From contig CAKREY010000005.1 in assembly GCA_934318045.1 (NCBI GenBank), positions 59,543 to 123,542 on the forward strand: a stretch of DNA of 64,000 nt, read 5' to 3'. Below the pieces are notes generated by a model. It saw only the letters and a program-made list of their open reading frames with translations, was not told the origin of the DNA and searched no databases. Positions 1 through 8,907 of this stretch are shown in pieces. Source of the stretch: Coprococcus_C sp934318045. Lineage in GTDB: Bacteria > Bacillota > Clostridia > Lachnospirales > Lachnospiraceae. Positions within the stretch are counted from its first letter, which is position 1. Each line of letters opens with the position of its first letter. The position numbers and the translations under genes were made by a program.

Positions 1-831
1 TTTAAATAGCATATATCCCAGCATCACAGCGCCCACACCAAGCGATATACCGCCAACCAGAAATACCGGTCTTGAGGTCGCTACATATACCATGAGAACA
101 TATGTGATATAGAAAATAACGGCAGCACCCAAGTCTTTTTCGAGCACAAGAACCCCCATGAATGTGGCTGAAATAATTGCATTTATAAATAAATCTTTGA
201 ATGTACTTGCTTTCACAAGCATCGAAGCAACAAAAAATACAAATATGATTTTGACAAACTCCATTGGCTGCAAGGAAAGATGTCCGATATTGATCCAGTT
301 TCTGGAACCATATTTTTCACTGCCGATTCCCGGTATAAATACGGTAAGCAGGAATATGATTCCGGCAATTCCATAAAATATGCCATAATCTTTCAGCTTT
401 TTCCACTTTAACATAATATAAGGGATAAAAGCGGTCAGCACCATACCGACCGTGGCAAATATAAATTGCTTGACTGCCATGTCAAAATTCAGCCTGGTTA
501 ACATAATATACCCAATCAGCAGCAAGAAAGTCGCATTATTTGTAAGAAGTCTGGACGAATCTTTGTATATACTGTGGTAAAGAGCCATATATAAAACAGC
601 TACAAATATCTGTGCAGCATAAAAAATCAGGATTTTGATCTGTCCAAGCCGCAGATATAAAATCAGATAGCACAAAAAATGTATGAGAAAAACATACACA
701 ATCTGTTTATTTAATTTTTTCTTTTTCTGCGCTTCATTTTTAGATGAAAGTACGGAAAAACATTTCACGGTATATAAAACCATAAAAAGCAAAACCAGAT
801 ACTTTGATACTTCGCAAATAATATTGACCAT
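1..831 (-). CDS. FtsW/RodA/SpoVE-family membrane protein, partial
   Basis: Read by hand on the minus strand from the ATG at 831 and open for 277 codons to the window edge, so the C-terminal part is missing. The protein is strongly hydrophobic with many predicted membrane segments. It carries SEDS-family features: a stretch reading GSRNWINIG, then LQPMEFVKI, and later EKDLGAAV. The family polymerises peptidoglycan glycan strands in the membrane during division, elongation or sporulation; which of these applies cannot be told here. The start overlaps the stop of the U32 gene (TAATG, one shared base), and GAGGAG lies about 9 bases upstream, so translation is probably coupled. Confidence 0.85.
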   Translation of the reverse strand, partial: MVNIICEVSKYLVLLFMVLYTVKCFSVLSSKNEAQKKKKLNKQIVYVFLIHFLCYLILYLRLGQIKILIFYAAQIFVAVLYMALYHSIYKDSSRLLTNNATFLLLIGYIMLTRLNFDMAVKQFIFATVGMVLTAFIPYIMLKWKKLKDYGIFYGIAGIIFLLTVFIPGIGSEKYGSRNWINIGHLSLQPMEFVKIIFVFFVASMLVKASTFKDLFINAIISATFMGVLVLEKDLGAAVIFYITYVLMVYVATSRPVFLVGGISLGVGAVMLGYMLFK

Positions 832-3254
832 TACAATACTCCTCGATATAAATGTCCGCTTGTCTTCTCAATCGTCCTATCCGAAAGATTTGAAAGAGTC
901 TGTATGACTTGTTTGATCATTTCTTCTTTCTCAATCGTAAAGTGAATCATATAGCCCATTTTATGCAAATAACGAAATGCAGGCTCTTTGTATGTGTCTA
1001 AAATTGAAAAAGGAAGTTTGTTGTAAATAACATTATAACAGTCATTACAGACGCACTTTGCAAAAAAGCGGTTCTTTTTTTCATCTGTGATGGTACAAAC
1101 AGCATTTTCATGTGTACACCCATATTTTGTCTTTTGTATACAGTTTGCAGTGATCATCACCGGCTGGTATTCATAGAGTGTAAGACAGATTGGCATATCT
1201 GAAATATCGTTTAATTCTTTGACACTCAATTCCCTTGGCAGCATGCATGTAAGCGGCTGCTGAACGCAGGATTGCAAATATGAAAATGCCATATAATTAT
1301 AGCAATATAAAGATGCATCGCAAAGCAGTTCGCATTCTTTGGCAAGATTCAAGGACGATGCCAAAGCCAGGCTGTCGATATTCCTTATATATATACCACT
1401 AAATGAAGAATCTTGCAAATAATCTCCATGTTTGTTTTGCAGATCCGTTAAAAATGAGGTAAATGCATCTCCGTTTTTTGTGGAAATGACATGCGGAAGC
1501 GCTACATAGAGACGCAGAGACGCTCCTACTATTTTTCTACATGCTTCATATAGATGAAAAGGAACCGTGATTCCGTAGATTGGGATTTTGGCAGCATCTG
1601 CTTCCTCTAATAAAATTTCCAGTTGTGTTGTCGTTTCGATGCCGAAGAAAATCCGTTGTTCTAAGCTGCTTTTTTCGTGGATTGCCTGGATGGATGTTAC
1701 ATCTGTGGTAAAAGACTCGACCGGTAACTGTGCCGGACAGGTACGAGTATATGCCAGACAAACTGCCTGTTCAAGTTTTTCGATAGCCGCGCGCCTGAGT
1801 TTTTTCAGAAGTCCGGCCGGTAAAAAGGCATCCGAATCTGCATCAAGTTGAAATGCATGGAGTATATATTCGGTATTCCCAAGCTGTGCAAATGGTTTTT
1901 TGACAGTATCTTCTATCAGCTTCTGCCCATTGCTCTTTTCAACGATATCTCCGACCACCGTTGCACAATGCTTTATATCTTTGCAATAAAGCTGTGCAGA
2001 TACTGTAATCGGTGTTCCAATCTTTGCTGTAACGTGCATCGATACGGGAAGCTTTTTGTAGTTTTGAATATAATCTGCTTCCACATGTTCGATTATGGTT
2101 GGACATTTCGTCCGGTAGACGGGCTGCTTTTTTAACAGTGATTTTGTCTTTGGACAATTTAATGTTACAAGTTCACCTGGGACTCCATCTTTTGCAGATG
2201 TGATTTCGAGTGGCTCTTTGTTATACGTTGTGACCTCTAAAACATCCTGCTGGTATAACGGTTTTGACAACCGTAGCTGAATCGCTCCATTTCCAACGCC
2301 TTCGAGATTTCCGATGCAGACACCCTGATTGTTTGGACGATCTTTGGAAAGCATCTCTGTCCCATTGTGGCGGAAAAAATAGCCATCTGTAAATCCACCA
2401 CGATTGTAGATATTTGCCAATTCATAGCGAAGCGCTTCCGCCTTCGTTTCATCAAAGCAGCCATGCATATAATCATCTGCGATTGTACGGTATGCATGAA
2501 CCGCGGATGCAACATAATACGCATTTTTCATGCGGCCTTCAATCTTCAGAGAATCAATGCCGGCTTCAATCAGCTTTGGAATATCGTTCAATGAGCATAA
2601 ATCTTTCATAGATAGCAGATAGCTTTCGTCGTAACATTTCCGGCATGGCTGGGCGCATCTGCCCCGGTTCCCACTTCTTCCGCCGGCAAGTGAACTCATC
2701 AGACACTGGCCGCTGTAAGAATAACACATAGCACCATGTACAAATGTTTCCACTTCGATATCAACCTGTTCTTTGATCGCGCGGATTTCGTCAAGCGACA
2801 TTTCTCTTGCGGTAACGACTCTGGAAGCTCCCTGTTTTTTCATGAGAGCGGCGCCATAACAGGATGTGACATTCATCTGCGTGCTGCAGTGGATGGCAAT
2901 ATCCGGAAACTGCTTTTTTACATAGGAAAACACACCAAAATCCTGGATGATCAGAGCATCTCCGCCCGCTTCATAAAAAGGACGGATGGATTCATAAAGC
3001 ATCGGGAGTTCATTTTGTTTACATAATGTATTTACTGTTAAGTATACTTTCACACCATGCAGATGTGCAAAGTATACTGCTTTTTTAATTGTTTCTGCAT
3101 CGAAGTTTTCAGCATATGCGCGAGCACCAAAAGAATTGCCGCCAATATAGCAGGCATCGGCACCTGCATGTATAGCGGCAGTTAAAATCTCATAGGAGCC
3201 ACAGGGGGCAAGAATTTCAATTTTTTTCTTTTTTTTATCGGAATTGTTATTCAT
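831..3254 (-). CDS. U32 family peptidase-like protein (RlhA/YegQ type, long form)
   Basis: 807 residues. The U32 signature is visible at about residues 169-188 (ETFVHGAMC then SGQC), with further cysteines near 200, 204 and 207 (GRCAQPCRKC) that suggest a metal or Fe-S site. The N-terminal half is the TIM-barrel-like U32 domain (ILAPCGSYE start). The long C-terminal part matches the size of DUF3656-containing members. Long U32 proteins include E. coli RlhA, needed for 23S rRNA C2501 hydroxylation; others are called collagenase-like. RNA modification is an inference from family and length. It overlaps zapA by 8 bases and is followed by the FtsW-like gene in a TAATG overlap. Confidence 0.88.
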   Translation of the reverse strand: MNNNSDKKKKKIEILAPCGSYEILTAAIHAGADACYIGGNSFGARAYAENFDAETIKKAVYFAHLHGVKVYLTVNTLCKQNELPMLYESIRPFYEAGGDALIIQDFGVFSYVKKQFPDIAIHCSTQMNVTSCYGAALMKKQGASRVVTAREMSLDEIRAIKEQVDIEVETFVHGAMCYSYSGQCLMSSLAGGRSGNRGRCAQPCRKCYDESYLLSMKDLCSLNDIPKLIEAGIDSLKIEGRMKNAYYVASAVHAYRTIADDYMHGCFDETKAEALRYELANIYNRGGFTDGYFFRHNGTEMLSKDRPNNQGVCIGNLEGVGNGAIQLRLSKPLYQQDVLEVTTYNKEPLEITSAKDGVPGELVTLNCPKTKSLLKKQPVYRTKCPTIIEHVEADYIQNYKKLPVSMHVTAKIGTPITVSAQLYCKDIKHCATVVGDIVEKSNGQKLIEDTVKKPFAQLGNTEYILHAFQLDADSDAFLPAGLLKKLRRAAIEKLEQAVCLAYTRTCPAQLPVESFTTDVTSIQAIHEKSSLEQRIFFGIETTTQLEILLEEADAAKIPIYGITVPFHLYEACRKIVGASLRLYVALPHVISTKNGDAFTSFLTDLQNKHGDYLQDSSFSGIYIRNIDSLALASSLNLAKECELLCDASLYCYNYMAFSYLQSCVQQPLTCMLPRELSVKELNDISDMPICLTLYEYQPVMITANCIQKTKYGCTHENAVCTITDEKKNRFFAKCVCNDCYNVIYNKLPFSILDTYKEPAFRYLHKMGYMIHFTIEKEEMIKQVIQTLSNLSDRTIEKTSGHLYRGVL

Positions 3255-3651
3255 TGCGGTTTTTTTCAGCCTCTAACTGAATAATTTTTCTTTGTAATGC
3301 GTTGATCTGTTCTTTGTATTCTTCAATCATTCGGGCAGAACTTTCCAGTTTGATCTGTGACTCGATTACTTCGTGACGCAGATCATAAAGCTGCTGTTCT
3401 TTGTTGCTGTCTTCTGATACCATGGAGTCTGCCTGATTTTTTGCTTTGAAATAATCATCTGCAATATTTAAGGCAAGCAGAATTCCCTGATATTCTGTAT
3501 TCATGCGGCGATATTGGTCGGAAGTCTTGCACTCTGCTATCTTTCCGTTGATATAAGTAGCGACATTCTGAAGATAGTCTTCGCCTTCATATCCACTCAA
3601 TGTATATACTTTCCCGTTGATGACAACCGGGATATCTACTTTGTTTGCCAT
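3247..3651 (-). CDS. zapA: Cell division protein ZapA
   Basis: 134 residues from the ATG at 3651; a TTG three codons upstream is less likely because AAGGAG sits about 11 bases before the ATG. The N-terminal region (VVINGKVYTLSG...YLQNVATYINGKI) is typical ZapA, and the rest is a long coiled coil rich in Glu, Gln and Lys. ZapA binds FtsZ and bundles protofilaments at the Z ring. Its place between ruvB and the FtsW-like gene in one run is consistent with a division role. The stop overlaps the U32 start by 8 bases. Confidence 0.88.
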   Translation of the reverse strand: MANKVDIPVVINGKVYTLSGYEGEDYLQNVATYINGKIAECKTSDQYRRMNTEYQGILLALNIADDYFKAKNQADSMVSEDSNKEQQLYDLRHEVIESQIKLESSARMIEEYKEQINALQRKIIQLEAEKNRNE

Positions 3652-3669
3652 ACTATCCAATCTCCTTTG

Positions 3670-4668
3670 TTATTCTATCAGATTCTCCAGACCAAAATGC
3701 CTGTAACAATGTTCTGTTACAATTCTACCACGCGGCGTACGATTTATAAAGCCATTTTTTATCAAATATGGTTCATAAACTTCCTCGAGTGTACCGGAAT
3801 CCTCGCCGATTGCGGCTGCTAGTGTCTCAAGTCCGACCGGTCCGCCGCCAAATTTGTGTATCATTGTCTCTAAGATATTTCTGTCTGTATTATCAAGTCC
3901 CATGGAATCAACTTCCAGTCGGTCAAGCGCTGTTTTCGCTACGTCGTAGTCGATGGAACCATTTCCTTCCACCTGCGCAAAATCACGGACACGTTTCAAC
4001 AAACGGTTTGCAAGACGCGGCGTTCCACGGGAACGTTTTGCAATCTCCAATGCACCTTCATCGTCAACCTTTACTCCAAGCACATTCGCAGAGCGGATGA
4101 TGATCTGCATAAGTTCTGTGACATTGTAAAATTCCAGACGATTTACGACACCGAACCGATCGCGAAGTGGTGCTGTCAGCATACCCGCACGCGTGGTTGC
4201 ACCAACCAGTGTAAATTTCGGCAGATCAAGCCGGATAGATCTTGCACCGGCTCCTTTTCCGATCACGATATCGATTGCAAAATCCTCCATAGCCGGGTAT
4301 AACACTTCTTCTACCTGCTTGTTCAAGCGATGGATTTCATCGATAAACAAGACATCATTTTCGGACAGGTTGTTTAAAATAGCAGCCAGATCCCCTGGTT
4401 TGTCGATGGCAGGACCGGATGTAATCTTCAGATTTACACCCATCTCGGCAGCAACAATGGAGGCAAGTGTTGTCTTACCAAGTCCAGGCGGACCATATAA
4501 CAGGACGTGATCAAGAGGTTCCCCTCTTTTTTTAGCTGCTTCAATAAAAACGCGCAGGTTTTTCTTTGCTTTCTCCTGTCCGATATATTCTGATAACCGG
4601 TTTGGACGCAGTCCCTGTTCAATTTTATCCTCTTCAGGAATGATATCCGCCTGTATGATTCGTTCCAT
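3670..4668 (-). CDS. ruvB: Holliday junction branch migration helicase RuvB
   Basis: 332 residues, normal length. AAA+ features: Walker A GPPGLGKTT near residue 60, Walker B with DEIH, sensor 1 GATTRAGML, then a C-terminal winged-helix with FINRTPRGR. RuvB hexamers pump DNA through the RuvA-bound Holliday junction. The gene lies 33 bases after ruvA on the same strand. ruvC is not adjacent, as is usual in Firmicutes. GAGG lies just before the ATG. Confidence 0.97.
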   Translation of the reverse strand: MERIIQADIIPEEDKIEQGLRPNRLSEYIGQEKAKKNLRVFIEAAKKRGEPLDHVLLYGPPGLGKTTLASIVAAEMGVNLKITSGPAIDKPGDLAAILNNLSENDVLFIDEIHRLNKQVEEVLYPAMEDFAIDIVIGKGAGARSIRLDLPKFTLVGATTRAGMLTAPLRDRFGVVNRLEFYNVTELMQIIIRSANVLGVKVDDEGALEIAKRSRGTPRLANRLLKRVRDFAQVEGNGSIDYDVAKTALDRLEVDSMGLDNTDRNILETMIHKFGGGPVGLETLAAAIGEDSGTLEEVYEPYLIKNGFINRTPRGRIVTEHCYRHFGLENLIE

Positions 4669-4701
4669 AGATTCCTCTTCCTCTATATTTATCTATAATC
4701 T

Positions 4702-5301
4702 CTATATCATCTTTTTTAAAGCTTCCTTGAGCAACATTTCTACCGTCATGTTCTCACTTCCCGGAACTTTTTTGATTGCACGGAGTGCTTCTACATTTGA
4801 ATATCCAAGACTGCTTAAAGCCATCGCTGTTTCGCTTACAATATCTTCCGGTGCAGAACCGGCGGCTGTGCCGTCGGATTCATAACTGTCTAGAACATCT
4901 TCTAAGTGGAATTTATCCCGCAGTTCGATAATCAGTCGTTGGGCAGTTTTGGGACCTATTCCGTTTGCTTTGGCAATCGCTTTGTAATCATCCGATAAAA
5001 CTGCCATACGAAGTTCATCAACAGAAAGGCACGAAAGAATGGAAAGAGCACTCTTCGGGCCGACGCCACTTACATTGATCAGCATTAAAAAAACGGATCG
5101 TTCTTCTTTGGTCAGAAATCCAAATAAGCTCATATCGTCTTCACGGACATTTAAATGTGTATAGATTGTTGCCTGCTCATTGCATGACAACCGGGAAGAA
5201 ACCTGTGTAGATGTGAAGATAGAAAATCCTATCCCGCCTGTTTCCACAACGATCTCATCCGTACCAATCTCTGTTACGGTTCCTTTTATATATGCAATCA
5301 T
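4702..5301 (-). CDS. ruvA: Holliday junction DNA helicase subunit RuvA
   Basis: 199 residues. The OB-fold N-terminus begins MIAYIKGTV. The two helix-hairpin-helix motifs are seen as INVSGVGPKSALSIL and ANGIGPKTAQRLIIELRDK. The C-terminal domain III (SLGYSNVEALRAIKKV) contacts RuvB. RuvA tetramers bind four-way junctions. GAGGAG precedes the ATG by about 7 bases. A terminator-like hairpin stands just upstream, so ruvA may be partly insulated from the DivIVA-like gene. Confidence 0.97.
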   Translation of the reverse strand: MIAYIKGTVTEIGTDEIVVETGGIGFSIFTSTQVSSRLSCNEQATIYTHLNVREDDMSLFGFLTKEERSVFLMLINVSGVGPKSALSILSCLSVDELRMAVLSDDYKAIAKANGIGPKTAQRLIIELRDKFHLEDVLDSYESDGTAAGSAPEDIVSETAMALSSLGYSNVEALRAIKKVPGSENMTVEMLLKEALKKMI

Positions 5302-5318
5302 ATCTTACTCCTCAACTC

Positions 5319-5355
5319 AAAAAAGAAGGAGTTGCCGCTTTCTCACGACAACTCC
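5319..5355 (-). terminator. Rho-independent terminator or attenuator before ruvA
   Basis: On the minus strand GGAGTTG (5355-5349) pairs with CAACTCC (5334-5328) across a 14-base loop, followed by TTCTTTTTT. It ends only about 18 bases before the ruvA ATG, so it ends DivIVA-like transcripts or attenuates read-through into ruvAB. Confidence 0.75.
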
Positions 5356-5369
5356 GATCAGGTTTCATC

Positions 5370-5942
5370 TTATAAGAATTCGAAGCCTTCGTCTTCTTCC
5401 TCGCCATCTCCGATCATCATGCGGTCTGGCTTTCTTGCATCTTCAATCTCACCAACAAAGATTTCATCGTCGTCATCATTGCTGGCTGCTGCTGTCGGTG
5501 CAGCTTCTTCCGCTTTTTTGAAGAATTTGGAAGAGGCAGTCTCCTTTGGAGCTTCGGCCTGCTTTGGAGCTTCGGCCTTCGGCTTTGCAGCGGTTCCAAG
5601 CTTTTCACTCTGTGTTTTTGCTTTTGCAATGATATCGGCTGCGGTTGCTTCTGCATCCTTGATAATCTTCTCCGCTTTTTTCTGTGCTTCAACACTCTCG
5701 CCTTCAGATGGGGATACAGTTTCTGCTTTCTGAAGCTTATTTTCCATCTCAAACAGTTTCAGTCTTGTATCTTCCATCGTTTTTGTGAGTTTATCAAATT
5801 TTTCTTTTGTTTCCTCATAATCCTTGGAAAGGTCGCTGTACGCTCTGAATACAGTATCCTTGAAGCTGTCAACATCTGCGGCTTTGTAACCGAATAAGCC
5901 TTTTTTGAAAGTTGTTGATCTAATATCGTCTGGTCGTAACAT
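5370..5942 (-). CDS. DivIVA-domain protein
   Basis: 190 residues from the ATG at 5942. An upstream in-frame ATG at 5960 is rejected because the ribosome site GGAGG lies inside those six codons, 6-7 bases before the chosen ATG. The N-terminus MLRPDDIRSTTFKK...GYKAADVDSFKD matches the membrane-binding head of DivIVA/GpsB. A coiled coil (about 35-75) follows, then an Ala/Lys/Glu-rich linker and a very acidic tail (DDDDE, GEEEDEGFEFL). DivIVA proteins mark curved membrane at poles and septa and recruit partners. The cell-division neighbourhood fits. The exact role is unknown. Confidence 0.8.
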   Translation of the reverse strand: MLRPDDIRSTTFKKGLFGYKAADVDSFKDTVFRAYSDLSKDYEETKEKFDKLTKTMEDTRLKLFEMENKLQKAETVSPSEGESVEAQKKAEKIIKDAEATAADIIAKAKTQSEKLGTAAKPKAEAPKQAEAPKETASSKFFKKAEEAAPTAAASNDDDDEIFVGEIEDARKPDRMMIGDGEEEDEGFEFL

Positions 5943-6015
5943 TCTATTTCCTCCGTACATACATCATACTTTAGTTAAAATTATATCATATTGACCAAAA
6001 ATTACAAGTATTTTC

Positions 6016-6043
6016 TTTACTTCTATGGCATTTTTGCTATAAT
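6016..6043 (+). promoter_or_regulatory. Candidate sigma-A promoter of the YprB-like gene
   Basis: TATAAT at 6038-6043 with a weak -35 TTTACT at 6016-6021 (16-base spacing). It lies between two divergent genes and points toward the gene starting at 6085. Confidence 0.6.
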
Positions 6044-6084
6044 TAAGAAGCATTGTTTCACATTGAATTAAAAGGAGGATTTGA

Positions 6085-7152
6085 ATGGAAAAGATAATCA
6101 ATGATGCACATCCGAGTAAACTTCAGATATTAGACCAATTTTACCCTCCGGAAGATGTGCTTGTTTTTGATATTGAAACAACCGGATTTACAGCGGAACA
6201 TACGATGTTATATCTGATTGGATGTGCGTACTATGAATCTGGACATTTTAAAATCTGCCAATGGTTTAACCAGGATGGACATTCAGAGAAACAGATGCTG
6301 GAAGATTTTTTTGCATTTGCATCTCAATATAAGTATTGTATTACTTACAACGGAGATGGTTTTGATATCCCCTATCTTTCAAAGAAGGCACAGAAATATC
6401 AACTTGATAACAGTATTTCAAAGATAGAAAGTGTGGATTTTTATAAACAGATCCGGTTTTTGAAAGAAATACTTCATCTCGAAAATATGAAACAAAAAAG
6501 CGTGGAGCGCTTTCTTGGAACAAACCGGTTAGACAAATATTCCGGTGGAGATCTGATTAAAGTGTATCAGGATTATTTAAAGCTCCCTGTCCGGACGAAC
6601 AAACAGCTTTTATTGCAGCATAATTATGAAGATCTCGAAGGTCTTTTAGACTGCAGCAGCATGCTTTCGTATTGTCGTCTGAAAGCGGGATGTCTGGTTG
6701 TCCAGAAAATGTCAGTCCGTAAAAACCGGCTGTTATTTTCTCTCACACTGGATTATCCATTGCCCAAACGGATAACTTTAGGAATCAATGATATCATGAT
6801 CACCGGATTTGGGAAGGAAGCAACAATCAATGCCCCGATTTATTGCGAAGAATTAAAATTTTTCTTTGATAATTATAAAGATTATTATTATCTTCCGGCG
6901 GAGGATATGGCAGTCCACAAAAGCGTGGCATCTTTTGTAGACAAAGATTACCGTGTCCCGGCAAAAAAAGAAACTTGTTATCTTCGAAAAAAAGGTTATT
7001 TTATCTCTCAGATTGATGATGGAATTGTATCTGGGTATAAAAACGACTACAAAGAAAAAGAATCTTTCGTAGAATTGACGGATTCTTTTTTGCAGGATCT
7101 TTCTATGCTACATGCTTATGCAAGACATATAATAAGGCTGGCACTTTCATAA
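6085..7152 (+). CDS. Ribonuclease H-like / DEDDh exonuclease-fold protein (YprB type)
   Basis: 355 residues, with AGGAGG at a good distance before the ATG. An RNase H-like exonuclease core is visible: DIETTGF (Asp29, Glu31), YNGDGFDIPYL (Asp94) and HNYED (His179, Asp183). This gives the four acidic residues and the histidine of the DEDDh class. The family (YprB_RNase_H) is poorly characterised; nuclease activity is inferred from the intact residues. The C-terminal ~150 residues show no motif I know. It stands alone on the plus strand between divergent and convergent neighbours, so it is a single-gene unit. Confidence 0.8.
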   Translation: MEKIINDAHPSKLQILDQFYPPEDVLVFDIETTGFTAEHTMLYLIGCAYYESGHFKICQWFNQDGHSEKQMLEDFFAFASQYKYCITYNGDGFDIPYLSKKAQKYQLDNSISKIESVDFYKQIRFLKEILHLENMKQKSVERFLGTNRLDKYSGGDLIKVYQDYLKLPVRTNKQLLLQHNYEDLEGLLDCSSMLSYCRLKAGCLVVQKMSVRKNRLLFSLTLDYPLPKRITLGINDIMITGFGKEATINAPIYCEELKFFFDNYKDYYYLPAEDMAVHKSVASFVDKDYRVPAKKETCYLRKKGYFISQIDDGIVSGYKNDYKEKESFVELTDSFLQDLSMLHAYARHIIRLALS

Positions 7153-7169
7153 GTACCAGCCCTTTTTCT
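7136..7169 (+). terminator. Rho-independent terminator after the YprB-like gene, possibly bidirectional
   Basis: GGCTGGCACTT (7136-7146) pairs with AAGTACCAGCC (7151-7161) with one mismatch, followed by CTTTTTCT. The stop codon lies inside the hairpin. The opposite strand has a weaker T-rich tail and could serve the convergent hscC transcript. Confidence 0.8.
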
Positions 7170-7193
7170 CGTTGTACATTATTTCAAAGTTTT

Positions 7194-8888
7194 TTAGAAC
7201 AAATCATCTTCCATGTTGTCGAGAAACTCCTTAAAGTTTTCCCTTGCACTGCTTATCTCAGATGGATTTTGCTTATTTAATACATCCTCAAACAGATTAA
7301 TCTCATGTTCTAATAACACACGTTTATCTCCGATTGATTCTTCGTACATACGGTCTGCACGCAGTAAAAGCAGTTTATTTGCTTCCTGCTCGCGCGGATG
7401 AATCTTCAAAGAAGATAGTTCGGCAAATCTTGCGTCAATCTCCTCATCAGTCAGATCCGTTTCTTCGTTTTTGATGACCAGACGTTTCTCTGTGTTTGTG
7501 GAGATAACTTTGACAATCACTTCCAGGATGGAATTTACATCATATGTATAAGTGACATCGACCGATTCCTGACCGGCGGGTGCTGGTGGAACCATGACTT
7601 CGATACTGCCAAGATATACATTGTTTGCCGCTAACCGGCTTTCTCCCTGCAGAATGTCAACTTTGATCCGTGTCTGTCTGTCGCTTACTGTATACAGTCG
7701 TTCTGTATGGCTGACCGGAATTACCGAATTCCGCTCGATCAAAGGCAGATAATGCCCTGCTTCAATCACGCCGCCGGCTCTTTTTGAGACGACTTCTGTT
7801 CCAAGTGTAAACGGGCAAACATCTGTCAGGATAATTTCTTTGACGGCTTCATTTCTCTCTTTCATTGCCGCCTGTGTTGCAGCACCGACAGCGACCACTT
7901 CATCCGGATTGATGCTTGTATTTGGCAGGCGCCCGAACAGACGACTGACAAACCGGCGGACAATGGATAGCTTCGTGGAACCGCCAACCAAAATGACTTC
8001 TTCGATATCTTTTAATTTGATATTTGCATCTTTTAAACTTCTTTCGATTGGTTTACGGATACGTCCAAGCAGTACCTGGCAGGATTTTTCGTAGTCATCG
8101 AGGTCTATTTCACTCTCCACGACATCTCCATTGATATTGCATTTTAGAGTTGAAGTCTTTGCATCGGCAAATCCAAGTTTGCAAAGTTCAGCCTGCTTGT
8201 GAATATGTGCCCGTGTTTTCTGGTCAAGCGTATCTTCGTCGATTTCATGTTCTCTGCAGAACATCTGCTCTAAAACCGTCGTGAAATCTTCTCCTCCAAG
8301 GAAATTATCACCGGCGACCGCGCGGACTTCCATGATATTTTGATACAATTCAAGGATTGAGACATCAAAAGTTCCGCCGCCTAAGTCAAATACAAGAAAC
8401 TTTGTATCTGCATTTTTCTTGTTGAGCCCATAGGCGATTGCTGCAGCTGTCGGCTCGCTGACGATACGCTCTACCACAAATCCTGCAAGCTCTCCGGCTT
8501 TCTTTGTCGCTTTTCTTTGTGCATCGTTAAAATATGCCGGTACACTGATGACTGCTTCGTTTATTTCACAACCAAGATAACTTTCAGCATCTTCCTTAAG
8601 TGATTTCAATACCAGACTGGATAATTCTTCTGCGGAAAATTTACGGGTTCCTAATGTAAAAACTTTTGCGCTTCCCATGTTCCGTTTGAATACATCTGCA
8701 GTCTGATCCGGGAAAAGAATCTTCCGTTCTTTTGCAGTTTTTCCAACATAAACAATCCCGTCTTCATCCACACTCACAACCGAAGGTGTCAGATTCTCGC
8801 CTAAACGGTTTGGGATTACTTTTGCGTGATCCTCATCAAAATATGCAATTAAACTGTTTGTAGTTCCTAAATCAATTCCAACTATCAT
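7194..8888 (-). CDS. hscC: Hsp70-family chaperone, HscC-like
   Basis: 564 residues, shorter than DnaK (about 610) and close to E. coli HscC (about 556). The actin-like ATPase domain starts IVGIDLGTTNS; AYFNDAQRKAT, SEPTAAAIAYG, FDLGGGTFDVS and LVGGST motifs are intact. A substrate-binding domain follows (PFTLGTEV onward) with a short acidic C-terminus lacking the DnaK EEVD tail. Many N-terminal blocks (SLIAYF, LTPS, ELSSLVLKSLKEDAE) recall HscC rather than DnaK. It follows a J-domain protein by 19 bases. The clients are unknown. Confidence 0.88.
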   Translation of the reverse strand: MIVGIDLGTTNSLIAYFDEDHAKVIPNRLGENLTPSVVSVDEDGIVYVGKTAKERKILFPDQTADVFKRNMGSAKVFTLGTRKFSAEELSSLVLKSLKEDAESYLGCEINEAVISVPAYFNDAQRKATKKAGELAGFVVERIVSEPTAAAIAYGLNKKNADTKFLVFDLGGGTFDVSILELYQNIMEVRAVAGDNFLGGEDFTTVLEQMFCREHEIDEDTLDQKTRAHIHKQAELCKLGFADAKTSTLKCNINGDVVESEIDLDDYEKSCQVLLGRIRKPIERSLKDANIKLKDIEEVILVGGSTKLSIVRRFVSRLFGRLPNTSINPDEVVAVGAATQAAMKERNEAVKEIILTDVCPFTLGTEVVSKRAGGVIEAGHYLPLIERNSVIPVSHTERLYTVSDRQTRIKVDILQGESRLAANNVYLGSIEVMVPPAPAGQESVDVTYTYDVNSILEVIVKVISTNTEKRLVIKNEETDLTDEEIDARFAELSSLKIHPREQEANKLLLLRADRMYEESIGDKRVLLEHEINLFEDVLNKQNPSEISSARENFKEFLDNMEDDLF

Positions 8889-8907
8889 TTAATCAAATCC
8901 TATGTTT